Origin: an uncultured Oscillospiraceae bacterium
GTDB taxonomy: Bacteria; Bacillota; Clostridia; Oscillospirales; Acutalibacteraceae
DNA: 23,624 bases
Reading direction: 5' to 3'
Assembly: GCA_958354085.1 (NCBI GenBank)
Contig: CATWUX010000018.1
Coordinates: 1-23,624, forward strand
Shown: positions 13,410-21,703 of the stretch, one piece after another
Layout: the number at the start of each line of letters is the position of its first letter
Numbering within the stretch: the stretch's first letter is position 1
Notes under the pieces: generated by a model
The model's input: only the letters and a program-made list of their open reading frames with translations
Database searches by the model: none
Told to the model about the DNA's origin: nothing
Translations under genes and position numbers: made by a program

Positions 13410-14555
13410 TCATGCGGACGTTTTCGGATGGATATGCGCATCCACCACCCGGCGCAGCTGTTCCATATCTTCAATACAGCGTTTCGGCACGCGTATAAAG
13501 GAGTTGGTCGTATAAAATTCCACGCAGTCCGGACGCTCAACGGCACGGCGGATGGCGTTCCAGCCGAAGCGGGTATCCTCCCCGTTCGCGGCGCGCAGCA
13601 CGATGCCCTGCTCGGTCAGGCTCAGCCGCAGCTTCATGCCGTCGTACGGCATCCGCTGCAACGCCATGGCGGCGCGGGAGCGCGCGCTCATCATGTTCAG
13701 CAGCAGCAGCACGCCCAGAATACCGAGAAATACCAGAATCCCCACGCCCAAGCCGGACAGCAGCCCGAACATGATGGCGGACAGCAGCGCCAGCCCGCTG
13801 TACAGCGGCAGCATCCGGGTATAGCCCCGCAGCGCGGAATCGCTCATCATCTTGGTAAATTCCGCCGGCTGATATTCCAGCGAGATCACCACCAGCTCCT
13901 CGGGAGCGGTACGTTCCTCGCTAAAGTCCGGCGGGCTCATGCGGTGGCTTGCACGGGGAACCATGCGGTCCAGCAGCCGCTGGCGCATGATCGGGATGCC
14001 GGGCAGCACCACCCGCCGCACCATGTCCGCGTCCGCGCCCGTCATACAGCGCGCGGGCAGCACGATCGCGCGGCTGGAGGAGGACAGCAGGATCATCATA
14101 TCGCTGGTTTCGATATAGCCGGCATTGTCGGCAAAACGGACGACCGACACGGTTGAACCGTTGTCTTTTTCTATGCGGTCGGGGTATACCCGCACCATAC
14201 CGAAATAATCGTAGCCGCCCATCAGGCTCTGGTCATATGCCCGCCCGGCGGAACGGCGGATATAGGTGGGGATGCCGAACAGCAGCAGGCTGCCTGTCAC
14301 GCCGATAAACAGCACCATCAGCAGCATGACCGTATCGACCGTGTTATAGATCACCTTTTCGTACACGATCATGCCCAAGCTGAACAGCAACATGGTCAAA
14401 AACAAAAATATCTGTCCCTTGCGGAAGCGCAGCAACCCGCCGTTGCGCGCAATCAGCAGATTAAACTTGATATATTCCTCGCGGTCGAGATCCACCGGAA
14501 ACGCGTTTTGTTCCTGTTCCGCCGCGGTTTTTTCCATTTCATCGAGATTGGCCAT
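13410..14555 (-). CDS. Tandem-duplicated YcxB-like membrane protein
   Basis: The 381-residue product consists of two copies of one plan: a short N-terminal REEY-type lead, a pair of transmembrane helices, and a soluble domain ending in P-x-R. In copy one the helices are at about 47-65 and 74-96 and the domain ends LPARC (166-170). In copy two they are at about 251-270 and 271-290 and the domain ends VPKRC (356-360). This matches the YcxB-like family, here fused as a duplicate. The start at 14555 is chosen because GGAAGGAA lies upstream; a longer form starting at 14576 would begin within that site. It lies 30 bases after the preceding paralogue. Function is unknown. Confidence 0.75.
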   Translation of the reverse strand: MANLDEMEKTAAEQEQNAFPVDLDREEYIKFNLLIARNGGLLRFRKGQIFLFLTMLLFSLGMIVYEKVIYNTVDTVMLLMVLFIGVTGSLLLFGIPTYIRRSAGRAYDQSLMGGYDYFGMVRVYPDRIEKDNGSTVSVVRFADNAGYIETSDMMILLSSSSRAIVLPARCMTGADADMVRRVVLPGIPIMRQRLLDRMVPRASHRMSPPDFSEERTAPEELVVISLEYQPAEFTKMMSDSALRGYTRMLPLYSGLALLSAIMFGLLSGLGVGILVFLGILGVLLLLNMMSARSRAAMALQRMPYDGMKLRLSLTEQGIVLRAANGEDTRFGWNAIRRAVERPDCVEFYTTNSFIRVPKRCIEDMEQLRRVVDAHIHPKTSA

Positions 14556-14585
14556 GAATGCGTTCCTTCCTTTCAACGGGAATCC

Positions 14586-15122
14586 TCAGTGCCTGGCTTG
14601 CTGCGCCGTGCGCAGCCGTTGTTCGATGCAGGCGGCTTCTTCTTCGCTGAGCAGCCGTTTGGGCAGCAGCACGCTGCACTCGATTCCCCAGAAAATCGCG
14701 AACCAATCGCCCGCCTGCTGCCAATGCGTGACCGCCGCCAGCGGCAGCGTACCCTCGCAGCGCGCGTTTTGGATAAAAACGGATGTGTCGGAGATCCGGT
14801 AAACATTGCACATCCGCAGCTCGTCCTTCTCCTCATAATCCCGCGCAGCCGCCGCCTTATCCGCGGCCGGCGCAATCAAGCCATCGTAACACAGCAAAAA
14901 CACGCCTGCCAGCAGCAAACACAGCGCCGCGCCGGAAGTCAGCCCGATCAGGCTGCCGAAAAACAGCCCGGCAACCGCGGTTACGCAAAGCAGTGCGCCG
15001 CAGCCGGTCAGGAGCGGAAGCCGCCGTGCGCGCATTGCCCGGCCGAGAACCGCGGAAAACTGCATATATTCTTCTTTGGTCAAAAGAACGCTGACTGCGA
15101 TTTCGGATGTCGGATCGCCCAT
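14586..15122 (-). CDS. YcxB-like membrane protein, 178 residues
   Basis: A lead of TKEEYMQF (15-22) is followed by two hydrophobic segments (about 36-60 and 63-80). Next comes a soluble domain with VFIQNARCEGTLPLAAVTHWQQAGDWFAIFW, typical of the YcxB C-terminal region, and a late LLPKR (152-156). Family members are poorly characterised two-helix membrane proteins. GGAAGGAGG lies upstream of the start. It is the third gene of the array, with a 25-base gap to the preceding one. Confidence 0.8.
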   Translation of the reverse strand: MGDPTSEIAVSVLLTKEEYMQFSAVLGRAMRARRLPLLTGCGALLCVTAVAGLFFGSLIGLTSGAALCLLLAGVFLLCYDGLIAPAADKAAAARDYEEKDELRMCNVYRISDTSVFIQNARCEGTLPLAAVTHWQQAGDWFAIFWGIECSVLLPKRLLSEEEAACIEQRLRTAQQARH

Positions 15123-15147
15123 CGAAAAGCCTCCTTCCCTTTGCGCT

Positions 15148-15714
15148 TTACCAGAACCAGTGCTTCATCAGCCGCCGCTTCCGCGTAAAGCACAGCCGCA
15201 GAAATTCGTATACCTGTTCCTGTTCCTCCGCCGGAATACAGCGTTTGGGCAGGATCAGACGGCGTTCGTTATCCTTGATAAAAATAAACAGTGTCGGGGT
15301 TTCGATACATTCCGGCAGCAGCGCATACGGATCCGTCAGCGTCAGCGTGGGCGTATGCGTGACCGCGTTGTCCGCGAAAAGCTGAAGCGTCGCGGGCTGC
15401 AGAAGCTGCGAAAAGGTCGCATATTGTTCCCGCGCCTGCTTTTTCACACGCGCCGGCTCCACGCGAAAAATCAAGATGAGCAGCAGTACGGCGGTCATAC
15501 AAAACAAAAACGGGATAAGCAGCGAAAAAAACGTGGCGGAAAACCAGGAAAAAGAGCCCAGCCCAACGAGCAGCAGCAGCATAGCCAGCGCCACTACCAG
15601 CGGCAGCGACCGCAGCATCCCGCAGCGGCGCGACACAAACAGCGCGGCCTGCGTATATTCCTCTTCCGTCACCGTGAGCAGCAGCGAAATACGAGGGGCA
15701 GCCGTATAAGCCAT
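15148..15714 (-). CDS. YcxB-like membrane protein, 188 residues
   Basis: The protein has the TEEEYTQA lead (16-23), two hydrophobic segments (about 36-56 and 60-84), a basic loop (ARVKKQAREQ), and a soluble domain ending LILPKR (153-158). It resembles its neighbours more in architecture than in exact sequence, as expected from old duplications. The basic, aromatic C-terminus (TRKRRLMKHWFW) is distinctive. GAAAGGAGA precedes the ATG. It is the second gene of the array, 27 bases after the first. Function is unknown. Confidence 0.75.
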   Translation of the reverse strand: MAYTAAPRISLLLTVTEEEYTQAALFVSRRCGMLRSLPLVVALAMLLLLVGLGSFSWFSATFFSLLIPFLFCMTAVLLLILIFRVEPARVKKQAREQYATFSQLLQPATLQLFADNAVTHTPTLTLTDPYALLPECIETPTLFIFIKDNERRLILPKRCIPAEEQEQVYEFLRLCFTRKRRLMKHWFW

Positions 15715-15741
15715 GAAAAACTCTCCTTTCTCACAAAGCGA

Positions 15742-16260
15742 TCAGCCGATGCGCGTCAGCAAAAAATTCCAATACGCGTCGTCCAGCGCGCGGCGGGGCA
15801 GGCAAAACAGCTGCCCGGCGTCAAAGCGAAACAGCAGCATATCCTCGAATTTTTCGGCGCGGCAGCGCTCATAGGCATACACCTCCGCCCCCTCTTGGGC
15901 GCCGAAGGACAAGCCCTCCTCCCGCAGCACGACCTGCCGCTGCACAGCCTGCGCGGCTTCGGCGCGCGCGTCGCGGCGCAGCTGCCACCGGGGCAGAAGA
16001 CAGACGGCGGCGGCAAGCGCAAACGCACAAACGCCGATAAACAAGGACGCTCCCTGTTTTTCCTCGCTGAAAAAAAACGGAACCAGTGCATACACGCCGA
16101 CAAGCGCCAGCAAAACCGCTTGTACAATGGTTTTGCCGCTGATCTTCATACGGCCGTCTTTCCCCGTCTTATACCGGGAATGTGTGCGCTGAAACGCCAG
16201 CAGCAGCTCCTCTTCGGTCAGCGTGAACGGGAACGCGGCGGGAAATTGCAGCTCACTCAT
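15742..16260 (-). CDS. YcxB-like membrane protein coupled to gyrB
   Basis: The 172-residue protein has a TEEELLLAFQ lead (14-23), two hydrophobic segments (about 45-64 and 71-90), then a basic and alanine-rich stretch and a soluble domain ending LFCLPRR (151-157). It is the first of five tandem YcxB-like genes. Its ATG overlaps the gyrB stop (ATGA at 16257-16260), which is strong evidence for translational coupling to gyrB. Function is unknown. Confidence 0.75.
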   Translation of the reverse strand: MSELQFPAAFPFTLTEEELLLAFQRTHSRYKTGKDGRMKISGKTIVQAVLLALVGVYALVPFFFSEEKQGASLFIGVCAFALAAAVCLLPRWQLRRDARAEAAQAVQRQVVLREEGLSFGAQEGAEVYAYERCRAEKFEDMLLFRFDAGQLFCLPRRALDDAYWNFLLTRIG

Positions 16261-18212
16261 ACATCCAGCGTCCCCACATATTTGGCGTTTTTCTCGATAA
16301 ACTCACGGCGCGGCTCCACCTTGTCGCCCATGAGGATGGTAAAGGCTTCGTCCGCGGCGGCGGCGTCCTCCAGCTCCACGCGGAACATCGTGCGGAACGC
16401 GGGATCCATCGTGGTTTCCCACAGCTGCTCCGGATCCATTTCACCAAGACCTTTATAGCGCTGGACATCGGCGTTGCCGCCCAGCTCCGCGATGTAGGCG
16501 TCGCGTTCCTCATCCGAGAACGCATAGCGCACCTGTTTGCCTTTGGAAACCTTGAACAGCGGCGGCTGCGCGATATACACGTGTCCCTCATCCACGAGAG
16601 GACGCATATAGCGGAAGAAGAAGGTCAGCAGCAGCGTGCGGATGTGCGAGCCGTCGACGTCGGCATCCGCCATGATGATGACCTTGCCGTACCGCAGCTT
16701 GGAAATATCGAAATCGTCGCCGATCCCGCAGCCCAGCGCGATGACGATCGGAATCAGCTTTTCGTTGCCGTACACTTTATCCAGCCGGGCTTTTTCCACG
16801 TTGAGCATCTTGCCCCACAGCGGCAGAATCGCCTGAAAATTCCGGTCACGGCCCTGAATAGCCGAGCCGCCGGCCGAATCTCCCTCGACGATGTACAGCT
16901 CGGTGCGCTCGCAGTCGCTCCAGATGCAGTCTGCCAGCTTTTCGGGCATACGGGTGGAGGACAGGCCGCTCTTTTTCCGCGCCAGCTCGCGCGCTTTCTG
17001 CGCCGCTTCACGCACCCGCGCGGCATTGATGGATTTTTCGAGGATCGCCTTGGCGACGGCCGGATTTTCCTCCAGGAACGGCGCCAGCTTTTCATTCAGC
17101 AGACTGTTGACCAGCGTACCGACGGACGTGTTGCCCAGCTTTGCTTTGGTCTGGCTCTCGAACTGCGCATCCTCGAGCTTGACGCTGATGACTGCGGTCA
17201 AGCCTTCGCGCACGTCGTCGCCCTTGAGGTTGGCATCGTTGTCCTTCAGCAGGCTGTGGCGGCGCGCATAGTCGTTGAAAATACGGGTGATCGCGGTTTT
17301 AAACGCGTTTTCGTGCGTACCGCCGTCCACCGTGTGCATATTGTTCGCAAACGAGAGGATATTCTCGTTGTAGCTGTCGTTGTACTGGAACGCGACCTCG
17401 GCGCTCGCCTTGCCGCTGGGATCGGCAATCGAAATATGCACGACCTCCGGATGCAGCGCCTGATATCCGCGCGTTTTGTTCATGAATTCCACGAAGGAGG
17501 AAATACCGCCCTCATAGCAATAGGTCTGGCTGACCACGTTTTCGGGATCGCGCTTATCAGCCAGCTGAATGGACAAGCCGGCGTTGAGGAACGCCTGCTC
17601 CCGCAGCCGCTTTTGCAGCACATCAAATTCATATTCGGTCGTATCGGTGAATATTTCCGGATCGGCTTTAAACCGGATAAGCGTGCCGTCGTGATCGGAC
17701 GAGCCGATGACGGACAGCTCGGTGACCGGCACGCCGCGCTCCATACGCTGGGCATAAATCTTGCCGTCACGGGAAATTTCGACCTCGAGCCATTCGGACA
17801 GCGCGTTCACGACCGACGAACCCACGCCGTGCAGACCGCCGGCGACCTTGTAGCCGCCGCCGCCGAATTTACCGCCCGCGTGCAGCACGGTCAGCACCAT
17901 CGTGACGGTGGGGATGCCCATTTTTTCGTGGATACCGACCGGAATACCGCGGCCGTTATCGCGCACGGTGATGACGTTGCCGGGCAGGATCTCCACTTCG
18001 ATATGGGTGCAAAAACCGGCAAGCGCTTCGTCGATCGAGTTATCGACGATCTCGTACACCAGATGATGCAATCCCTTCGGGCCGGTGGAGCCGATATACA
18101 TACCGGGCCGCTTGCGCACCGCCTCCAGTCCTTCCAGCACCTGGATCTGACTTTCATCATAGGCCGTATTCGGCTGAACCACTGTGGTTTCCATGTTCTG
18201 CTCCGTACTCAT
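16257..18212 (-). CDS. gyrB: DNA gyrase subunit B
   Basis: GyrB is the ATPase subunit of gyrase. Starting at 18212 (GGAGGA nine bases upstream) the protein has 651 residues; the longer frame from 18287 adds an unconserved stretch and is rejected. GHKL ATPase motifs are clear: EIVDNSIDEA, DNGRGIPVG, and GGGGYKVAGGLHGVGSSVVNALS. The TOPRIM domain carries EGDSAGGSA and MADADVDGSHIRTLLLTFFFR. The C-terminus ends KYVGTLDV as in other GyrB proteins. It lies between remB and the YcxB-like array and overlaps the first array gene by four bases. Confidence 0.98.
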   Translation of the reverse strand: MSTEQNMETTVVQPNTAYDESQIQVLEGLEAVRKRPGMYIGSTGPKGLHHLVYEIVDNSIDEALAGFCTHIEVEILPGNVITVRDNGRGIPVGIHEKMGIPTVTMVLTVLHAGGKFGGGGYKVAGGLHGVGSSVVNALSEWLEVEISRDGKIYAQRMERGVPVTELSVIGSSDHDGTLIRFKADPEIFTDTTEYEFDVLQKRLREQAFLNAGLSIQLADKRDPENVVSQTYCYEGGISSFVEFMNKTRGYQALHPEVVHISIADPSGKASAEVAFQYNDSYNENILSFANNMHTVDGGTHENAFKTAITRIFNDYARRHSLLKDNDANLKGDDVREGLTAVISVKLEDAQFESQTKAKLGNTSVGTLVNSLLNEKLAPFLEENPAVAKAILEKSINAARVREAAQKARELARKKSGLSSTRMPEKLADCIWSDCERTELYIVEGDSAGGSAIQGRDRNFQAILPLWGKMLNVEKARLDKVYGNEKLIPIVIALGCGIGDDFDISKLRYGKVIIMADADVDGSHIRTLLLTFFFRYMRPLVDEGHVYIAQPPLFKVSKGKQVRYAFSDEERDAYIAELGGNADVQRYKGLGEMDPEQLWETTMDPAFRTMFRVELEDAAAADEAFTILMGDKVEPRREFIEKNAKYVGTLDV

Positions 18213-18300
18213 AGCCGTAAATCCTCCGTTTTCCCGTTTTTCTAAAGCAAGCGCTGATTTTATCAGCGGTTTATTTTTCTCACACATTCAAAGTGGCTTT

Positions 18301-18576
18301 CTAGGGGATATTCGCGATATCGTCGATAAATCCGGCGCGCTTGAGCAGCGTGGAGGAAGAGATCTGCGAAATATAGACGATTTCGGTACCGTCCTCCGCC
18401 ATGCACACGACGAACGATTTCGGCAGCTCCGTCGATACGGTCTGCACCCGTCCGCCTTTTTCCGCATCCGCCAGAAACTGGCGCGAGTGTTTGGAAATGG
18501 TCGCGGTCTCCATATCGAAGATCCCCACTACATCCCGCAGCAGTACGACCGTATCCTGTCCCAGATGCAAATACAT
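18301..18576 (-). CDS. remB: DUF370 protein RemB/YaaB
   Basis: The 91-residue protein matches the DUF370 family, known in Bacillus subtilis as RemB or YaaB and classically found between recF and gyrB. It starts MYLHLGQDTVVLLRDVVGIFD and contains VYISQISSSTLLKRAGF near the C-terminus. RemA, the better-studied relative, is a DNA-binding regulator of biofilm genes; the function of RemB is less clear. AAAGGA lies about nine bases upstream of the start. Confidence 0.93.
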   Translation of the reverse strand: MYLHLGQDTVVLLRDVVGIFDMETATISKHSRQFLADAEKGGRVQTVSTELPKSFVVCMAEDGTEIVYISQISSSTLLKRAGFIDDIANIP

Positions 18577-18629
18577 GTCTCTCGTCCTTTCGCCGCCGTT
18601 CCATCCTGCAAAAGAGAAACGCCTTACTT

Positions 18630-19757
18630 TTACTCTGCAAAAGATGAGCCGTCGTGGTCGTTTTCGGCCGCCACCGCGCCGCTCTGTATATGAAACGTCC
18701 TCCCGCCGGCCAGCCGCAGCACAGCCGACGGTTCACAGCAGGTGATGAACACCTGCCAGCCGTGGATATGATTGAGAATGTAATCCTGCCGCGATACGTC
18801 CAGCTCGCTCATCACATCGTCCAGCAGCGCGACCGGCTGTTCGCCTGTCACCTCGCGCAAAACGGACGCTTCCGCCAGCTTGAGCGCCAGCACCGCCGAG
18901 CGCTGCTGCCCCTGCGAACCGAAGCTGCGGGCAGGCAAGCCGCCGATCGTGACCTCCAGATCGTCGCGGTGAGGGCCGGTCAGCGTACAGCCCGCGGCCA
19001 ATTCCTCTTTCCGGCGGGCTTTGAGCATCTCGCGCAGCTGCAAAACCAAGGTTTCACGGTCGGCCGTCATGCCGTCGGCCGCAAAGCGGTAAGCGATCTC
19101 CAGCTGCTCGCGTCCGCCGGACAAGCCGTCGTAAACGGAGCAGGCGATGGGCTGCAGCCGTGCGATATAGGCGTTGCGGGCCAAAATGACCCGCGCGCCC
19201 AGCTGCGCCAGCTTTTCATCGAAGATTTCCAGCAGCTCCATGCAATCCGGCCGGAACCGCGCGTCCTTCAGCAGCGCGTTCCGCTGCGTGAGTGCCCGGT
19301 TATATTCCGCCAGCGTGTGTACATAGCCGGGGCGAAGCTGGCAATACGCCGCGTCGAGAAAACGGCGGCGGCCTTCCGGCCCGTCTTTGACCAGCGCGAG
19401 ATGCGCGGGCGAAAACACCACGGCGCAGAACACCCCGGCCAGCTGTGCCGCCGAAGCCTGCGACACGCCGTTCAAAACGGCCGCACGGCGTTTTTCAACG
19501 GTGATTTCCGCTTCCTGCCGGCGGTCGGCGGCGGTGAATTCCAGCGACAGACGCGCCTTTTCGCCGCCGATACGCACAAGCTCGCTGTCCCGCGCGCCGC
19601 GAAAGCTGCGTCCGCCGGTAAACAGCCAAATCGCCTCCAGCAGATTGGTTTTGCCCTGCGCGTTGTCGCCGTACAAAATATTGACACCGGGAACCGGCTG
19701 TAAGCGGCCGGATTCCAGATTGCGAAAGCCTTCCCAGGATAAGCTGTCGATCTGCAT
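18630..19757 (-). CDS. recF: DNA replication and repair protein RecF
   Basis: RecF is an SMC-like ATPase that helps load RecA at gaps. The 375-residue protein has Walker A GDNAQGKT (30-37), the signature SFGSQGQQRSAVLALKLAEA, and Walker B with VALLDDVMSELD. It starts 11 bases after yaaA ends, and its ribosome binding site would lie in the end of that gene. Length and motifs are complete. Confidence 0.97.
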   Translation of the reverse strand: MQIDSLSWEGFRNLESGRLQPVPGVNILYGDNAQGKTNLLEAIWLFTGGRSFRGARDSELVRIGGEKARLSLEFTAADRRQEAEITVEKRRAAVLNGVSQASAAQLAGVFCAVVFSPAHLALVKDGPEGRRRFLDAAYCQLRPGYVHTLAEYNRALTQRNALLKDARFRPDCMELLEIFDEKLAQLGARVILARNAYIARLQPIACSVYDGLSGGREQLEIAYRFAADGMTADRETLVLQLREMLKARRKEELAAGCTLTGPHRDDLEVTIGGLPARSFGSQGQQRSAVLALKLAEASVLREVTGEQPVALLDDVMSELDVSRQDYILNHIHGWQVFITCCEPSAVLRLAGGRTFHIQSGAVAAENDHDGSSFAE

Positions 19758-19768
19758 ATGCGACCGCC

Positions 19769-19993
19769 TTACGCCGTGATCACGCGGAACGTGCGGTCAT
19801 CCTCCCGCAGCTGCGCGGTATCGCCCGGCACGAGTTTTTTTCCGCGCTGTTCACAAGCCGCGCCGTTTACCAGCACATGGCCGGTCTGGATGAGAAATTT
19901 TGCCTGTCCGCCGGATTCCACCGCGCCGGCGAGCTTGAGCAGCGCGTCCAGCCGGATAAACGGCGTAATGATGGCGATATCTACGGTTTTCAT
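19769..19993 (-). CDS. yaaA: S4-domain RNA-binding protein YaaA
   Basis: This 74-residue S4-domain protein has the RNA-binding pattern IRLDALLKLAGAVESGGQAKFLIQTGHVLVNG and sits between dnaN and recF as in many Firmicutes. Its start overlaps the dnaN stop by four bases (ATGA at 19990-19993), so it is probably translationally coupled. A ribosome-related role is likely from the domain. Confidence 0.93.
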   Translation of the reverse strand: MKTVDIAIITPFIRLDALLKLAGAVESGGQAKFLIQTGHVLVNGAACEQRGKKLVPGDTAQLREDDRTFRVITA

Positions 19994-21093
19994 CGTTTTA
20001 ACCTCACAGGCAGAATCAAAAACAAGAACGATTCTCCTTCGGGCGGCAGCACCTTCATGGGAGAAAACGGGCCGTTCAGCTCGATGCGCACTTCGTCGGT
20101 CTCCGTATTTTTCAGGGCGTCCAGCAAAAAGCGGCTGTTAAAGCCCATTTCGCTTTCATCCCCGTCAATAACGGCCGGGATCTGGTCGCTGGCGCTGCCC
20201 AGCGGCGTCGTACAGGAAACGCCGATATGGTTATCGCGGAAATTACAGACCAGCGGCACCTTCACACGGTCGTTGATGACCAGCGACGCGCGGTCTACCG
20301 CGTCGATCAAATCGCGGGTGCGCACGCGCACGGTCGTAGCAACCTGCTGCGGGATCGCTTTTTGATAGGCAAGAAATTCGCCGTCCAGCAAGCGGGAAAT
20401 CACCGCATAACCGCTGATTTCCATCACGATATGCCGGCGGCCGACCGCCAGCGAAACCGGCGTATCCTCGTCGCTGAGCAGCTTGAGCACTTCGTTGAGA
20501 GTTTTACCGGGCACGACGAATTGCAGAGTTTCGCTGCTTGTTACCGTTTCGCAGCGCAGCGCGAGCCGGGAACCGTCCACCGAAACCAGCCGCAGCGTCC
20601 CCTGCTCCAGCTCGAACAGCGTACCGGTGTGAACCGGTCGTGCCGCATCCACCTGTGCGACCGAGAAAAGCGTTTGGCGGATCATGCTGCGCAGGGTATC
20701 CTGCGGCAGCAAAAAGCTCACGCCGTCGTTAATGGAGGGGATCTCGGGATATTCCTCCGCCGATAAGCCCATGATCGTAAATTCGGCGACGCCGCTGTGG
20801 ATAACCGTGTTCAGCTTGGCGTCGGTTGCAATGGAAACCTCGTCGCCGGGCAGTTTGCGCACGATTTCGCTGAACAGCTTGGCGGTGAGCACGATCTCAC
20901 CGGCTTCGCGGACGTCCGCCGTGATGGTAGTGGTCACGCCCAGATCCAGATCATAGCCGGCGAGAAAAAGCGCCGAACCGGACGCGCGCAGCAGGATGCC
21001 CTCCAGCGCGGGGATGGTGGATTTGGTGGAAACGGCGCGCTGTACGTTGCTTACCGCTTCAATCAGCGACTGTCGATCGCAGACGATGTTCAT
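19990..21093 (-). CDS. dnaN: DNA polymerase III beta sliding clamp
   Basis: The 367-residue clamp starts MNIVCDRQSLIEAVSNVQRAVSTKSTIPALEGI. It has the usual three-domain layout, with DLDLGVTTTI in domain 1 and EEYPEIPSI near the first domain boundary, and ends in a VLPVRLKR-type C-terminus. The start at 21093 has GAAAGGA about 10 bases upstream. The reading frame stays open for another 200 codons upstream, but that part is low-complexity and lies in the origin region, so it is not considered coding. The gene heads dnaN-yaaA-recF. Confidence 0.97.
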   Translation of the reverse strand: MNIVCDRQSLIEAVSNVQRAVSTKSTIPALEGILLRASGSALFLAGYDLDLGVTTTITADVREAGEIVLTAKLFSEIVRKLPGDEVSIATDAKLNTVIHSGVAEFTIMGLSAEEYPEIPSINDGVSFLLPQDTLRSMIRQTLFSVAQVDAARPVHTGTLFELEQGTLRLVSVDGSRLALRCETVTSSETLQFVVPGKTLNEVLKLLSDEDTPVSLAVGRRHIVMEISGYAVISRLLDGEFLAYQKAIPQQVATTVRVRTRDLIDAVDRASLVINDRVKVPLVCNFRDNHIGVSCTTPLGSASDQIPAVIDGDESEMGFNSRFLLDALKNTETDEVRIELNGPFSPMKVLPPEGESFLFLILPVRLKR

Positions 21094-21701
21094 AGAATCG
21101 AAATCCTTTCCGTAAAAAATTTTCCGGCCGGTCGGTTCTGGAAAAGCCGGAACCGGCATACAATAAAACAGAGAAACTCGCGGCTTGCCGCGCGGGGGCT
21201 GAAAAGGAGAAAAACGCAGAATAAATAAAAAGACTATCGTTCTGTTTTCGCCGTAGTAGTAGGAGTGGTGGAAAATAGGGAAAACTGTCTTTTTCGTTGC
21301 GGCTGCGGGCTTTTTGCGCCTTTTTGCCTGTGGAATCTTCGTGACAAACGTGGGAAGAAAAAGAGAGCTGTCGAAAGCTGTCCACCGCGGGGTATAAAGA
21401 TGTGTGTGGAAAGTGGAAAACCTGGTGGGAAAGCCGCCGGGTTTTTCGTGCTGCCCGCCGCTCTCTTTTTGCGCGTCTCCACAGGAGGCGGTGGAAATGT
21501 GAGGGGATTGCGGTGAATACCCGGTGGAGAGGCCGTGGAAGAACGGTGAAAAGTCCGATTCTCCGCGGCGCCGTGCCGCGCTTTGCCGCCTATGTGGAAA
21601 GTTTGGCTGGGTGGTTCCGGCTTTAAACAAACGCGCCTCTTTTATACATATATATAAGCGCACAAAAACCGGGAAAGCGGTTTTTTTCGGCAAGAAACCG
21701 C
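21094..21701. other. dnaA-dnaN intergenic origin region (oriC second half, candidate unwinding element)
   Basis: This 608-base gap has several DnaA-box-like sites on the plus strand: GGTGGAAAA (21267-21275), TGTGGAAAG (21405-21413), AGTGGAAAA (21412-21420), GGTGGAAAT (21490-21498) and TGTGGAAAG (21593-21601). A TAGTAGTAG run (21254-21262) lies four bases from the first, with an A/T-rich patch (21221-21237) beyond it, the order expected of a DnaA-trio unwinding module. Hairpins occur at 21179-21192 (CGCGGC/GCCGCG). The plus strand is purine-rich, which explains the long open frame opposite. No gene is supported. Confidence 0.7.
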
Positions 21702-21703
21702 TT
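21675..21703 (-). terminator. Hairpin at the dnaA stop codon, possible weak terminator
   Basis: A 9-bp stem (AAGCGGTTT at 21675-21683 with AAACCGCTT at 21695-21703) with an 11-base loop overlaps the dnaA stop. On the minus strand it is followed by TCCCGGTTTTTG, a weak T-run. It may partly separate dnaA from dnaN transcripts. Confidence 0.4.

Noticed and set aside
16581..18245. 554-codon plus-strand frame opposite gyrB
   Set aside because: It is a shadow of gyrB in the antisense frame; no start context or motif supports it.
18213..18287. 25-codon N-terminal extension of GyrB
   Set aside because: The extension lacks GyrB similarity, and GGAGGA lies upstream of the internal ATG at 18212.
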